A DNA stretch of 64,000 nt, taken from contig LYSZ01000004.1 in assembly GCA_001657385.1 (NCBI GenBank), positions 343,855 to 407,854 on the forward strand, read 5' to 3'. The translations under genes were made by a program, and so were the position numbers. This DNA comes from Parvularcula sp. BBD 1991-13 (lineage in GTDB: Bacteria; Pseudomonadota; Alphaproteobacteria; Caulobacterales; Parvularculaceae). Each line of letters starts with the position of its first letter. Position 1 is the stretch's first letter. This document shows positions 1 to 9,569 of this stretch, piece by piece. The notes under the pieces are model-generated. The model saw only the letters and a list, made by a program, of their open reading frames with translations. It was not told where the DNA came from and ran no database searches.

Positions 1-789
1 CTTGGCGATGACGTCGACGGTCGATTTCCGGTTGCAGAAAATGATGCCGTTTTTCACGTCCTCATGACGCAGAAGCTCGCGCAGGGCGGCCCGTTTCAGC
101 TTGTCGTCCTTGCTCGGCACGCGCACGACCCGCTGGGTGATGGTCTCCGCGGTGGTGGCGGGCTTGGCCACTTCGATTCGCGCCGGCGCCGACAGGAACT
201 GGTCGGTGATGCGCTGGATTTCCGGCGGCATGGTGGCGGAGAAAAACAACGTCTGCCGCGTCATCGGGGTAAGTTTGAAAATCCGCTCGATGTCGGGGAT
301 GAAGCCCATGTCGAGCATGCGGTCGGCTTCGTCGACGACCATGACCTCGATGCCGGTGAGCAGCAGCCGGCCGCGCTCGAAATGATCGAGCAGGCGTCCC
401 GGCGTGGCGATCAGGACGTCCACGCCGCGGGTGAGCTTGGCGTCCTGGTCGCCGAAGGAGACGCCGCCAATCAGGAGCGCCATCGAGAGCTTGCAGTTGG
501 CGCCGTATTTTTCGAAGTTTTCAGCCACCTGCGCGGCCAGTTCCCGCGTGGGCGCAAGCACCAGCGAGCGCGGCATGCGCGCCTTGGCGCGGCCCCTGGC
601 GAGGCGCTGGATCATCGGCAGCGTGAAGGAGGCGGTCTTGCCCGTGCCGGTCTGGGCGATGCCGAGGACGTCGCGTCCTTTCAACGCCTCGGGGATGGCT
701 TCCCTCTGGATCGGCGTCGGCGTCGTGTAGCCGGCGTCAACGATGGCGCTGAGAATTTTCGGCTCCAGGCCGAGATCGTCAAAAGACAT
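1..789 (-). CDS. DEAD-box ATP-dependent RNA helicase, 5' part (RhlE-like)
   Basis: Minus-strand frame open from the ATG at 789 to the window edge, so only the first 263 residues are present. It unwinds RNA duplexes using ATP in the cytoplasm (ribosome assembly, mRNA decay or cold adaptation in this family). Visible motifs in order: Q motif with PTPIQ (residues 24-28), Walker A AQTGTGKT (45-52), PTREL (80-84), TPGR (129-132), Walker B DEAD (153-156) and SAT (184-186). The second RecA domain is just beginning at the edge. RhlE is the best guess among the DEAD-box subfamilies because of the short N-terminus, but the C-terminal part that would decide is missing. Upstream lies an array of 16-bp repeats (842-889). 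Confidence 0.93.
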   Translation of the reverse strand, partial: MSFDDLGLEPKILSAIVDAGYTTPTPIQREAIPEALKGRDVLGIAQTGTGKTASFTLPMIQRLARGRAKARMPRSLVLAPTRELAAQVAENFEKYGANCKLSMALLIGGVSFGDQDAKLTRGVDVLIATPGRLLDHFERGRLLLTGIEVMVVDEADRMLDMGFIPDIERIFKLTPMTRQTLFFSATMPPEIQRITDQFLSAPARIEVAKPATTAETITQRVVRVPSKDDKLKRAALRELLRHEDVKNGIIFCNRKSTVDVIAK

Positions 790-841
790 TAAAGCTCCGT
801 TTCAGGTTTGCGCCGGATGCGCGGCCCCCGCCTTGAGCGAC

Positions 842-889
842 CCTTGGTCAAGCAATGCCTTGGTCAAGCAATACCTGTGTCAAGCGATC
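842..889. repeat. 16-bp tandem repeat, three units
   Basis: Units start at 842, 858 and 874. The first two differ only in the last base (CCTTGGTCAAGCAAT plus G or A) and the third is diverged. Each of the first two contains the small palindrome CTTGGTCAAG. The array lies 53-100 bp upstream of the helicase start codon, in its leader or promoter. The rest of the stretch 790-1501 shows no convincing gene: short open frames on both strands there have no recognisable features. Confidence 0.6.
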
Positions 890-1501
890 CTTGCGTCGAA
901 GGGGCGGACGGCTCCGTTCGAAATCGGCTGGTAGGGCTGGTTTCGTAAACGTTTCCCGGTCGTCATGGGTCCGTTTAAGGCGTCCGGTTGCGGCGTCTCG
1001 GGCGGTCTTGGGTTTTACGCGCCGCCCCTTCCGCCAGAAGGCGAAGCGTGTTCGCGGCGTGATGTCGATATGCGCGAAAATCCCGGTCCGGTTCGCTTCG
1101 GGCCATGAAAGGCCCGGGGGCAATCCGGTCAGGGCGCTGGCGTCTTATTGTGGGGCCGTCCGGTTGCAGGAACCTTCGGGCCGGGAGCGCGCGCCGCGCC
1201 GCGTCATCACGCGATGTGACGTAGAAGCGGCCATGGCGAAAGTCAACGTTTCCGGGGCCTGTTCGCGCGGCCTTTGCCGGCGGGTGTGGCTTAAAATCCC
1301 CTTTTTCGACAGCATTATTCCTCGTCGGCGCCGCGATCGCCGGGATAGGGCGCGTATAGGAGGGTGGGCGGCGATTTGGAGCCTGCCCGCCGTGGGCCTA
1401 TATTAAGCTGTGCTGCAAAACCCCTGAAGCGGCGCGGATCCGTCGCCTACATGAGAACGAAGCGGGCAATAGCGCAGCGGGCGCGGCGAATGGAGAGCTT
1501 G

Positions 1502-2107
1502 ATGAAGCACGTCACTAAAAGAAAAACGGCGCTTCTCGCGGCGGCGTCGCTGCTGGCGGCGGCGACGGCCACGTCCGCCGGCGACGCCGCGCCTGCGCCG
1601 AACGAACCGGCGGCGATCTCCGCCGCGACGATCGCGGCGGGGGATGCGGCAGAAGCGCCCGCCAAGGCGGTCGCGGCGGGCAAATGGATGCTGGCGGGGG
1701 CTCTTGTCGGCGCCGTCGCCGGCGCGCTGCGTCTTGTTGGCGGGCGCGTCGTCGGCTTGGGCAAGGCGGCGCGCGCCGTTTCGGGCGCGGCCGGCGCCGC
1801 AGCCAGAACGGCGGCGAGGACCGCTGCGCGGGGTGCGGCGACGACGGCGGGCGTCGCGGCCAGAACCGCCGGCCGGCTTGCCGGCGCAACGCTGGGCGGT
1901 CCCTTGCGCTGGGCGGGCGTGACGGCGGCGGCGGGCCTTGTGGTCCTCACCGGCGCCGGGCTCTATGACGTCGAATGGATTGCGGGCCTCGTCATCGGCG
2001 CCGGCCTTGCTGTCGCCGCGATTGTCACGGTCGCCCGGTGGCGGCGCGGGGCGGTGCGCCTCTTGGCGCGGCGCAGCCGTCAGAAGATCACGATTAACGG
2101 GAATTAA
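1502..2107 (+). CDS. alanine-rich membrane protein of unknown function
   Basis: A 201-residue protein that I do not recognise. The ATG at 1502 was chosen because GGAGAG lies just upstream and the resulting N-terminus is a signal-peptide-like stretch (basic residues 2-9, then Ala/Leu-rich to about 27). An earlier in-frame ATG at 1451 would give a poor N-terminus. Hydrophobic segments lie at about 62-80, 137-155 and 158-178. Between them is an Ala/Arg/Thr-rich low-complexity stretch (about 88-128) with repeated ARTAAR-type units. The last 20 residues are basic. An inner-membrane location is likely. Antisense open frames here are by-products of high GC. Confidence 0.6.
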   Translation: MKHVTKRKTALLAAASLLAAATATSAGDAAPAPNEPAAISAATIAAGDAAEAPAKAVAAGKWMLAGALVGAVAGALRLVGGRVVGLGKAARAVSGAAGAAARTAARTAARGAATTAGVAARTAGRLAGATLGGPLRWAGVTAAAGLVVLTGAGLYDVEWIAGLVIGAGLAVAAIVTVARWRRGAVRLLARRSRQKITINGN

Positions 2108-2267
2108 CCAATATTTTCAGTGATTTGGAAAATCGCCCGCCGGTTTTGTCTTATTTCCGCCCCATTCTGCTTCTATAAAATTTTCAGTTTCGAGAGGCGC
2201 ACGCCGAAGGCAAAAAAGAGCTCGCGCCCACCTGACCGACACCCTTCGCTTGCACACCACGCCCTTC

Positions 2268-2299
2268 AAGCCCCGCTTAGCAAAGCGGGGCTTTTTTTT
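2268..2299 (+). terminator. rho-independent terminator
   Basis: A perfect 11-bp stem, AAGCCCCGCTT (2268-2278) with AAGCGGGGCTT (2283-2293), a 4-nt loop and a run of eight T. It ends either the transcript of the gene at 1502 (about 160 nt upstream) or a short RNA starting in the gap 2108-2267. Confidence 0.9.
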
Positions 2300-2399
2300 G
2301 CGCATTCGCCGCCTGTCCCGCCGGCGCCCGTCCCCCTGTGGATGATTTTCCGCCCCCGCATATTGCTTCGCCAGCCGACATCGCGATACCTCAGAACCC

Positions 2400-3071
2400 A
2401 TGAGAAAAATCGCCGTCGCTCCGTCCATCCTCGCCGCCGATTTCGCGCGCCTGGGCGAGGAAATCGCCGCCGTGACCGCCGCGGGCGCGGATTACATCCA
2501 CGTCGACGTCATGGACGGACATTTCGTGCCGAACCTCACCATCGGTCCGGCGGTGGTCAAGGCCGTGCGCGGCGCGACCGACCTTCCCTTCGATGTGCAC
2601 CTGATGATTTCGCCGGTCGATCCTTACATCGAGGCCTTTGTCGAGGCGGGCGCGGACATTCTCACCGTGCATCCCGAGGCGGGCCCGCATCTGCACCGCA
2701 CCCTTCAGACCATCAAGGCCGCCGGCGCCAAAGCCGGCGTGTCCCTCAACCCGGCGACGCCCGTCGCGGTCGTCGAGCCGGTGCTGGACGATATCGACCT
2801 CGTGCTCGTGATGTCGGTCAATCCCGGTTTCGGCGGTCAGAAATTCATCCCGTCCCAGCTTGCGAAAATCGAAAAGATCCGAGCGCTGATCGATGCGTCC
2901 GGCCGCGACATCGCCCTGGAGGTCGACGGCGGCGTGGACCCGCACACCGCGCCGCGGGCGATCGCCGCCGGGGCGGACATGCTGGTCGCCGGATCGGCGG
3001 TGTTTCGCGGCGGCGCGGCGCGCTATGCGGCCAATATCAGCGCGCTCCGTTCCGGGGCGGGGCCTGAATGA
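2400..3071 (+). CDS. rpe: ribulose-phosphate 3-epimerase
   Basis: Interconverts D-ribulose 5-phosphate and D-xylulose 5-phosphate in the pentose phosphate pathway and Calvin cycle; cytosolic TIM barrel. At 223 residues it has the full family length. It starts with the typical [10 protein letters not shown] strand and has the metal and catalytic segment [12 protein letters not shown] (His34, Asp36). The later motifs [14 protein letters not shown] and VDGGV carry the second catalytic Asp and the phosphate-binding loop. Its TGA overlaps the ATG of the next gene (ATGA), so the two are translationally coupled. Confidence 0.97.
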   Translation: MRKIAVAPSILAADFARLGEEIAAVTAAGADYIHVDVMDGHFVPNLTIGPAVVKAVRGATDLPFDVHLMISPVDPYIEAFVEAGADILTVHPEAGPHLHRTLQTIKAAGAKAGVSLNPATPVAVVEPVLDDIDLVLVMSVNPGFGGQKFIPSQLAKIEKIRALIDASGRDIALEVDGGVDPHTAPRAIAAGADMLVAGSAVFRGGAARYAANISALRSGAGPE

Positions 3072-4756
3072 GGCGCCCGCCGTCAAAGCAACATATCAGC
3101 GCGCCCCACGGGCGATCGGGAGACGGCGGCGGTTTGATTGGCCGCGTGCGGAAGGCCTGGGGCGAAAGCCTGTTCTACCAGGCGCAACTGAAAGGCCCGG
3201 CGCCGGACCGGCTGTTTCACCAGCCCGAGGACCCGAGGACGCCCGACGCCGATCTTGCGAAATCCTTGGTGCGCGGACGGATCGCCCTCGGCGACGAAGC
3301 GGTCGACTGCGAGGGCGATCTGGAAAGCCTGTGGGACCGTGCGCGCGGCGGCGGTCTTCTTTATGCGTATCTTCAGGAATTCTCGTGGCTTGTCCATCTG
3401 AACGCGCTGGATGAGGCGGGCAGGGCGCCCGCGCGGGTTCTCGTGAAAGCCTGGCTCGACCGTTACGAGCGCTGGTCCGCGCAGGCCTGGACGCCATATT
3501 TCACCGCGGAGCGGCTGATCGCCCTGTGCGCGCATTACCCGCTGATCCTCTCCGGCGCCGATCCGTTATGGCGCAGCCGGGTCCTCACCTCCATGGCGCG
3601 CCAGACGCGCCACCTCGCGCGCACCGCCCATTGCGCCGAGACCGGATTCGAACGGCTGATGACGGCGCTCGGCCTCAGCGTCGCCGGCTTCTGCCTGCCC
3701 GGCTGCGAAGGGCCGGCCGAACGCGGGCTGGAGATGGTGCGCCGCGAGCTGCGGTTGCAGTTTCGCGCCGATGGCGGCCATGTCAGCCGCAACCCGTCGC
3801 GGCAGCTCAAGGCCGCCCTGCGTCTGCGGACTCTCGCGGCGGCGATGGCCGCGCGCGGCGGCCAGCCGCCCGGTTTCCTGCGCCATATGGTCGTGCGCGC
3901 GAGCGCCATGGCGGTATTCTTCCGTTGCGGCGACGGCGGTCTGGCGGTGTTCAACGGCGGCTATGAAGACGACGGCCGGGCCGTTCTGGCGGCGCAGAAA
4001 GCCGTCGACGCAGACGCCGCGCCGGCTGATTTCGCGCGCCATTCCGGCTATCACCGCCTCAGCGCGGCGCGTTCCCTGTTGATTGTCGACGCGGCGAGCG
4101 ACGCCGGCGAGCGGCATGCGTTCAAAAGCGCCGGCTCCTTGCATTTTTCTTCCGGGCGCGCCCGGCTCTTTGTCAATTGCGGCAATGGCGGCCACCGCTC
4201 GGCGGAGTGGCGCAAGGCGCTGGAGCGCCGCGCCGCCCACACGGCGCTGTCTTTCGAGATATCGCCGCCGGTGTCCTTCGGCGAGACCGTCCATCGCCGC
4301 GCGGAGGAGGCGCAGGGGCAGCTCCTTGAAATCAAGCGGCAAATCCTGACGGCGCGCACCGACAACGCCAGTTGCATGCGCCGGCTCTACCTTTCCGCCG
4401 ACGGCGGGGACATGCGGGGCGAAGACGCGATCTTCGACGCGCCCCGCGACCTCGTCGCCAACGCGGTGCTGCGGTTTCATCTGCATCCTTCGGTGCGCGC
4501 GTCGCTCGCCCGCGACCGGCGGTCGGTCATTCTCCTCCTGCCGAACAAGGAGGGCTGGCGCTTCAAGGCCGACTGCCCCCAGATCCAGCTTGAGAAAAGC
4601 GTCTATTGCGGCGGCGGGGCGGCGCCGGCGGCGACCGAGCAGATCGTGCTGCGTCCGCCGGCTGAGATCGCAGAGGCGCCCGGCGCGGCGGACATGTCCG
4701 GCGGGCGGGTCGCCATACGCTGGGCGCTCAGGCGCCTTGATGCGGTACAGGCTTGA
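3068..4756 (+). CDS. heparinase II/III family protein
   Basis: A 562-residue protein resembling the alphaproteobacterial heparinase II/III-like family often found between rpe and purH. An alpha-helical N-terminal toroid-like domain occupies about residues 1-300, with the family segment [15 protein letters not shown] near 240. A C-terminal beta-sandwich domain (about 300-560) follows. Family members are predicted polysaccharide lyases or acidic-polysaccharide binders, but no substrate is known for this branch and the chemistry is inferred. No clear signal peptide is visible. The ATG overlaps the rpe stop codon. The neighbouring CapD-type gene supports a role in surface polysaccharide metabolism. 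Confidence 0.85.
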   Translation: MRRPPSKQHISAPHGRSGDGGGLIGRVRKAWGESLFYQAQLKGPAPDRLFHQPEDPRTPDADLAKSLVRGRIALGDEAVDCEGDLESLWDRARGGGLLYAYLQEFSWLVHLNALDEAGRAPARVLVKAWLDRYERWSAQAWTPYFTAERLIALCAHYPLILSGADPLWRSRVLTSMARQTRHLARTAHCAETGFERLMTALGLSVAGFCLPGCEGPAERGLEMVRRELRLQFRADGGHVSRNPSRQLKAALRLRTLAAAMAARGGQPPGFLRHMVVRASAMAVFFRCGDGGLAVFNGGYEDDGRAVLAAQKAVDADAAPADFARHSGYHRLSAARSLLIVDAASDAGERHAFKSAGSLHFSSGRARLFVNCGNGGHRSAEWRKALERRAAHTALSFEISPPVSFGETVHRRAEEAQGQLLEIKRQILTARTDNASCMRRLYLSADGGDMRGEDAIFDAPRDLVANAVLRFHLHPSVRASLARDRRSVILLLPNKEGWRFKADCPQIQLEKSVYCGGGAAPAATEQIVLRPPAEIAEAPGAADMSGGRVAIRWALRRLDAVQA

Positions 4757-4849
4757 TTTACTTGTCCCCGGCCTTCGTTTATGGCCAATCTGCCGTTCAT
4801 GACGGGCATGTCGTTTACGGGGGACGGTTGAGGGCGAAAGCGGCGAGGC

Positions 4850-6049
4850 ATGATCAGGAAGTTCATCAACAGGGCGTTTGGCCGGGACGCGGCGGCTGAA
4901 AAACTGGCCGCGCGCAACGCCATCGACCTGCCGTCCCTGCTGGCGCGCCCGCCGCGCAAGATCGACCTGCGCCTTGCCCGCCGCATGGTCGCCGGACGCC
5001 GGGTGCTGGTGACCGGCGCGGGCGGCACCATCGGCTCCGAGCTTTGCCGGCAGATCGCCGCGATGGAGCCCGAACGCCTGGCGCTGGTCGATAACGGGGA
5101 GCTGGCGCTTTACACTATCGATCTTGAGCTGCGCGAGCGGGGGCATGGCGACATGATCACCGCCAACCTGACCGACGTGTGCCGCGACGCGCATCTGGAC
5201 CGCGTCTTCGAGCGCGAGCGCCCCGACATCGTGCTTCACGCGGCGGCCTTCAAGCATGTGCCCATCGTCGAGCACAATCGCTGCGCCGGCGCGCTGACCA
5301 ACGTGCTCGGCGCCCGGAACGTTTTCGATCGGGCGATCGCCCACAAGACCGATACGGTGGTGTTCATCTCCACCGACAAGGCGGTCAATCCGACGAGCTT
5401 CATGGGCGCGACCAAGCGGATCGCGGAACTTTACGCTCAGGCGCTCGACGTCGCGCAGAGCGACACCCGTTTCGTGACCGTGCGGTTCGGCAACGTACTC
5501 GGCTCCACGGGTTCGGCGGCGCTCCTGTTCCAGCGCCAGATCGAGTATGGCGGGCCGGTGACGGTCACCCATCCGGACATCATGCGCTACTTCATGACCA
5601 CCCGCGAAGCGGTGCAGCTTGTCCTGCAGGCGGCGAGCCTCGACAGCGCCGAGATGCAGATCGTCACCCATGACGGGCGCGTCTTCGTCCTCGATATGGG
5701 CGAGCCGGTGAAAATACTCGATCTCGCCACGCGGATGATCGAGGCGAACGGCCTCACCCCCGGCAAGGACATCGAAATCAGATTCACGGGGCTTAGGCCC
5801 GGCGAGAAGCTCTACGAGGAAATCTTTCTTGATACGGACAAACTCGTGAAAACCGGCGCCGACGGCGTGCTGCTGGCCGCGCCGGCGATGATCGACCTGC
5901 CGTTGTTGAACCCGCGCCTGAACCAGGTGGTCGAGACGGCGGCGGCGGGCGAACGCGAAAGGCTCGACGAGGCGGTGCGCCATCTCGTGCCGGAATTCAG
6001 CGCCTATTCTGAAAAGGCGGCGCGCCTGCGCAAACAGTCCCAACCCTGA
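4850..6049 (+). CDS. nucleotide-sugar 4,6-dehydratase/epimerase, CapD/FlaA1 type
   Basis: A 399-residue extended short-chain dehydrogenase. The NAD(P)-binding glycine motif is GAGGTIGSE (about residue 56). The family segments HAAAFKHVP and STDKAVNPTSFMGATKR are present; the latter holds the M-x-x-x-K version of the active site used by FlaA1/WbpM enzymes in place of Tyr-x-x-x-Lys. MRYFMTTREAV and FTGLRPGEKLYEEI complete the fold. WbpM-type proteins usually have several N-terminal membrane helices; this one lacks them and is a soluble, shorter form. It probably modifies a UDP-sugar for capsule or O-antigen. It lies 93 bp after the heparinase-like gene and just before purH. Confidence 0.88.
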   Translation: MIRKFINRAFGRDAAAEKLAARNAIDLPSLLARPPRKIDLRLARRMVAGRRVLVTGAGGTIGSELCRQIAAMEPERLALVDNGELALYTIDLELRERGHGDMITANLTDVCRDAHLDRVFERERPDIVLHAAAFKHVPIVEHNRCAGALTNVLGARNVFDRAIAHKTDTVVFISTDKAVNPTSFMGATKRIAELYAQALDVAQSDTRFVTVRFGNVLGSTGSAALLFQRQIEYGGPVTVTHPDIMRYFMTTREAVQLVLQAASLDSAEMQIVTHDGRVFVLDMGEPVKILDLATRMIEANGLTPGKDIEIRFTGLRPGEKLYEEIFLDTDKLVKTGADGVLLAAPAMIDLPLLNPRLNQVVETAAAGERERLDEAVRHLVPEFSAYSEKAARLRKQSQP

Positions 6050-6109
6050 CCCATGACCCTGGCCGCCCGCGCCGGTCGCGGCGGCGATACATTGCCTACG
6101 GAGTATATT

Positions 6110-7693
6110 ATGAGCGCTGACGATCGCGCCCGCCGCGCGTTGATTTCCGTTTCCGACAAGAGGGGCGTCGTCGATTTCGCCGCCCGCCTCGCCGCCGCCG
6201 GCGTCGAGCTGATTTCCACCGGCGGCACGGCCCGGGCCCTGCGCGAGGCCGGGCTTGACGTTCGCGACGTGTCCGACGTCACCGAGTTTCCCGAAATGAT
6301 GGACGGGCGGGTCAAGACGCTGCATCCGCGCATACATGGCGGGCTCCTCGCCCTGCGGGACAATGACGAGCATGTGCGTGCGATGGAAGCGCACGGCATC
6401 GGCGGCATCGACATCCTGGCGGTCAATCTCTATCCGTTCGAGGAAACCCTGCGGGGCGGCGGCGATTTCGCCGCCTGCATCGAAAACATCGATATCGGAG
6501 GTCCGGCGATGCTCCGCGCGGCGGCCAAGAACCACCGCTTTGTCGGCGTCGTGACGGACCCTGACGATTACGATACGGTGGCGAACGAAATCGAACAGGC
6601 GGGGGCGCTGGCGCAGGAGACGCGGCGCCGTCTCGCGGCGAAAGCCTACGCCAAGACGGCCGCATACGACGCGGCGATTTCCGGGTGGTTCGCCGGCGAG
6701 ATCGGCGAGGCGTTTCCGAAACACGTCGCCGTGGCCGGGCGGCTCGCCAGCGAGCTGCGTTATGGCGAGAACCCGCACCAGCGCGCGGCGTTTTACGCAA
6801 CCGGCGAGGCGCGCCCCGGCGTCGCCGGCGCGCGCCAGGCGCAGGGCAAGGCGCTCTCCTACAACAATCTCAACGACACCGACGCGGCCTATGAGCTGGT
6901 TGCCGAGTTCGACCCCGCGCGCCCCGCCGTCGCCATCATCAAGCACGCCAACCCTTGCGGGGTCGCCGTCGCCGACGATTTGGAGACGGCCTATGCGCGC
7001 GCCCTGCGCTGCGATCCGGTCTCGGCCTTCGGCGGCATCGTCGCGCTTAACCAGACCCTGACCGGGCCGGTGGCGGAAAAAATCGTCGAGGTTTTCACCG
7101 AGGTCGTCATCGCGCCCGATGCGGACGACGCCGCGCTTGCGGTGTTTTCGAAAAAGAAAAACCTCCGCCTCCTGATCGCCGGCGGCCTGCCCTCGCCGTC
7201 CGCGCCCGGCAGGACGATCCGCCCCATCGCCGGCGGCTTCCTCCTGCAGGACCGCGACGCCAGGACGGTCGGCCCCGACGATCTGAAGGTCGTGACGAAG
7301 CGCCGGCCCGAGCCGCGGGAGATCGACGACATGCTGCTCGCCTTTCGCATCGCCAAGCATGTGAAGTCGAACGCTATCGTTTATGTGAAGGACGGCGCCA
7401 GCGTCGGCATCGGCGCCGGGCAGATGAGCCGGCTCGACTCAAGCCGCATCGCCGCGCGCAAGGCCGCCGACGCGGCGCAGGCGGCGGGCGAGGCGGCGCC
7501 GCTGACGAGAGGATCGGTGGTCGCTTCCGATGCGTTCTTTCCGTTTGCGGATGGACTTCTTGCGGCCGCGGAGGCCGGCGCGACGGCGGTGATCCAGCCG
7601 GGCGGGTCGATCCGCGACGAGGAGGTGATCGCCGCGGCGGACGATGCGGGGCTCGCCATGGCTTTTACCGGCGTGCGTCATTTCCGGCACTGA
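6110..7693 (+). CDS. purH: bifunctional AICAR transformylase / IMP cyclohydrolase
   Basis: Catalyses the last two steps of purine synthesis: formylation of AICAR with 10-formyl-THF, then cyclisation to IMP. From the ATG at 6110 (GGAG at about 6100) it is 527 residues, the usual length. An in-frame ATG at 6053 would add 19 unconserved residues and has no ribosome site. The N-terminal IMP cyclohydrolase domain (1-200) has [17 protein letters not shown] and [13 protein letters not shown]. The C-terminal transformylase domain has [20 protein letters not shown], the SAFGGIVA segment, and [10 protein letters not shown] near the end. Cytosolic. Confidence 0.97.
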   Translation: MSADDRARRALISVSDKRGVVDFAARLAAAGVELISTGGTARALREAGLDVRDVSDVTEFPEMMDGRVKTLHPRIHGGLLALRDNDEHVRAMEAHGIGGIDILAVNLYPFEETLRGGGDFAACIENIDIGGPAMLRAAAKNHRFVGVVTDPDDYDTVANEIEQAGALAQETRRRLAAKAYAKTAAYDAAISGWFAGEIGEAFPKHVAVAGRLASELRYGENPHQRAAFYATGEARPGVAGARQAQGKALSYNNLNDTDAAYELVAEFDPARPAVAIIKHANPCGVAVADDLETAYARALRCDPVSAFGGIVALNQTLTGPVAEKIVEVFTEVVIAPDADDAALAVFSKKKNLRLLIAGGLPSPSAPGRTIRPIAGGFLLQDRDARTVGPDDLKVVTKRRPEPREIDDMLLAFRIAKHVKSNAIVYVKDGASVGIGAGQMSRLDSSRIAARKAADAAQAAGEAAPLTRGSVVASDAFFPFADGLLAAAEAGATAVIQPGGSIRDEEVIAAADDAGLAMAFTGVRHFRH

Positions 7694-7708
7694 CCCCGGA
7701 GCGCCTGG

Positions 7709-8050
7709 TTACTTCAGCAGCGCGTCCTGAACGTCCTTTGTCCAGCCGATGGTGACCTTGCCGCCGGCTTCGATCACCGGGCGCTTGATCAGGGCGGGGT
7801 TTTCTTCCATCAGCGCGATGGCCTTGGCCTCGTCCACATTGCTTTTGTCTTCCTCGCTGAGGCCGCGCCAGGTGGTCGAGCGGGTGTTAAGGAGCGCCTG
7901 CCAGCCCGCGGCTTTCGCCCATTTGGTCAGATACGCCCGGGTGACGCCGTCGACGCGCACGTCGTGAAAGTCCGGCTGTTTCCCGGCATCCTTCAGGGCG
8001 TTCAGCGCCTTGCGGCAGGTATCGCAGTTTTTCAGTCCAAAGAGTTTCAT
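7709..8050 (-). CDS. ArsC/Spx/YffB-family thioredoxin-fold protein
   Basis: 113 residues from the ATG at 8050, which gives the family N-terminus MKLFGLKNCDTCRKAL. The CDTC pair sits at the usual redox position after strand 1. The C-terminal motif ALIKRPVIEAGGK is typical of arsenate-reductase-like and Spx/YffB proteins. Without an arsenic operon nearby, the YffB/Spx-like group (function unsettled, possibly a glutathione-dependent reductase) is more likely than a true arsenate reductase. A longer start at 8107 would overlap the end of the upstream cystathionine beta-synthase gene. It is transcribed with that gene and converges on purH. Confidence 0.88.
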   Translation of the reverse strand: MKLFGLKNCDTCRKALNALKDAGKQPDFHDVRVDGVTRAYLTKWAKAAGWQALLNTRSTTWRGLSEEDKSNVDEAKAIALMEENPALIKRPVIEAGGKVTIGWTKDVQDALLK

Positions 8051-8103
8051 GATCGGCGTCTTTCGAATAGGGCGAGGGCCGGGGCGGGCCGAGACAGGCC
8101 GGC

Positions 8104-9492
8104 TCACGCCACCTGCAGTCTCAGATAGTTCAACAGATCCGTGCGGGTGATCAGCCCCTCGAACTTGCCGTCCATCAGCACCACCGCCACATGGCCGCGG
8201 GCGAAGACGGGCAGCAGTTCCTCCAGTTTTTTATGGGCCTCCATCGTCTCGACCCGGTAGGTCATGGCGGCCTTGACCGGGTCCTTGAACTTGTCGCGAT
8301 TGCGCACCACCGCGAAGAGGAGATCTTCCTCGTCAAGCAGGCCGACCACCGTTCCGTCCTCGTCGAGGACGGGAAGCTGCGAGATGTCGTAGAGCTTCAT
8401 CTTGCCGTAGGCCTGCATCAGCGTGTCGTCGGGCTTGACGGTGACGGCGGCGCGTTCTGAATGGCGCCGCGAGATGAGATCGGTGAGATCGCCCTTCGGC
8501 GCGCGCTTCAGGAACCCCTGGTCGTACATCCAGTAGTCGTTGAACATCTTGGAGAGGTACTTGTCGCCACGGTCGCAGACAAAGGCCACCACGCGCTTTT
8601 TTTCCGTCTGTTCACGGCAGTATTTCAACGCCGCCGCGATGATCGTGCCGGAGGACGACCCGCCCAGCACGCCTTCCTTTTTCAATAGATCGCGCGCCGC
8701 CTCGAAGCTTTCCTTGTCGGTGATCGCGAACGCTTTTTTCACGTGGGACAGGTCGGCGATGTCGGGGATGAAATCCTCGCCGATGCCTTCCACCAGCCAG
8801 GAGCCGACATGGTTCGGGATCGCGCCGGTATTGATGTAGTCGGCGAGGATCGACCCCTTCGGATCGGCGAGGATGATCTCCGTCTTCGGCGAATGCTCCT
8901 CGTAGAACTGCGACAGGCCGGTGATCGTGCCCGCGGAGCCGACGCCGCATACGATGGCGTCCACGTCGCCGTCCATCTGGCCGAGAATTTCCGGCCCCGT
9001 GCCCTCGACATGGGCTTTCGGATTGGCGGGATTGCCGAACTGGTTGACGAAAAACGCCCCGGTTTCCTCGGCGATGCGCTCGGCCATGTCCTGATAATAT
9101 TCCGGGTGTCCCTTGCCGACGTCTGAACGGGTCAGGCGCACGTCCGCGCCGAGCGCCTTGAGGTGGAAGATCTTTTCCTGCGCCATCTTGTCGGGCACGA
9201 CGATGATTGTCTTGTAGCCCTTTTGCGCCGCCACCAGGGCGAGGGCGAGCCCGGTGTTGCCGGCGGTCGCCTCGATGATCGTCCCGCCCGGCTTGATCTT
9301 GCCCTCGCGTTCGGCGGCCTCCAGCATGGCGATCCCGATTCGGTCCTTGATCGACCCGCCGGGATTGTTGGCCTCAAGCTTCAGGAACAGATCGCACGAC
9401 CCCGTGTCGAGATGGGAGACTTTCACCATCGGCGTCTTGCCGATTCCCTCCAGCACGTTGTCGTAGACAGGACCGTATGGCGTATCCTTCAT
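8104..9492 (-). CDS. cystathionine beta-synthase (PLP-dependent, with CBS domains)
   Basis: Condenses serine with homocysteine to form cystathionine (transsulfuration). 462 residues from the ATG at 9492, preceded by AAGGAAG. The PLP fold-II catalytic domain (about 1-330) contains EANNPGGSIKDRIG with the PLP lysine, and EATAGNTGLALA for the phosphate/substrate loop. The GGSSSGT segment binds the PLP phosphate. Two CBS domains follow (about 340-460), which in the family bind adenosyl compounds and regulate activity. Cysteine synthases lack the CBS pair, so cystathionine beta-synthase is the better call. Located upstream of the ArsC-like gene in one transcription unit. Confidence 0.92.
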   Translation of the reverse strand: MKDTPYGPVYDNVLEGIGKTPMVKVSHLDTGSCDLFLKLEANNPGGSIKDRIGIAMLEAAEREGKIKPGGTIIEATAGNTGLALALVAAQKGYKTIIVVPDKMAQEKIFHLKALGADVRLTRSDVGKGHPEYYQDMAERIAEETGAFFVNQFGNPANPKAHVEGTGPEILGQMDGDVDAIVCGVGSAGTITGLSQFYEEHSPKTEIILADPKGSILADYINTGAIPNHVGSWLVEGIGEDFIPDIADLSHVKKAFAITDKESFEAARDLLKKEGVLGGSSSGTIIAAALKYCREQTEKKRVVAFVCDRGDKYLSKMFNDYWMYDQGFLKRAPKGDLTDLISRRHSERAAVTVKPDDTLMQAYGKMKLYDISQLPVLDEDGTVVGLLDEEDLLFAVVRNRDKFKDPVKAAMTYRVETMEAHKKLEELLPVFARGHVAVVLMDGKFEGLITRTDLLNYLRLQVA

Positions 9493-9569
9493 GAGACGCT
9501 TCCTTTTTGCGATGCCTTGCGCCCGCCATACCCTATCGCCGCCGTCCGCGGCAAGGCGCCGGCGGCGGC

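Noticed and set aside
848..1406. Two overlapping open frames on opposite strands in the gap after the helicase gene
   Set aside because: Neither has a ribosome site, a domain pattern or plausible composition; the region is better read as intergenic.
3566..7360. A very long minus-strand open frame (more than 1200 codons) opposite the heparinase-like, CapD-like and purH genes
   Set aside because: High-GC antisense artefact: low-complexity Arg/Gly/His-rich sequence, while the plus strand has three well-conserved genes.
7709..8050. Arsenate reductase in an arsenic operon
   Set aside because: No arsR, arsB or acr3 nearby and the protein fits the YffB/Spx-like branch.
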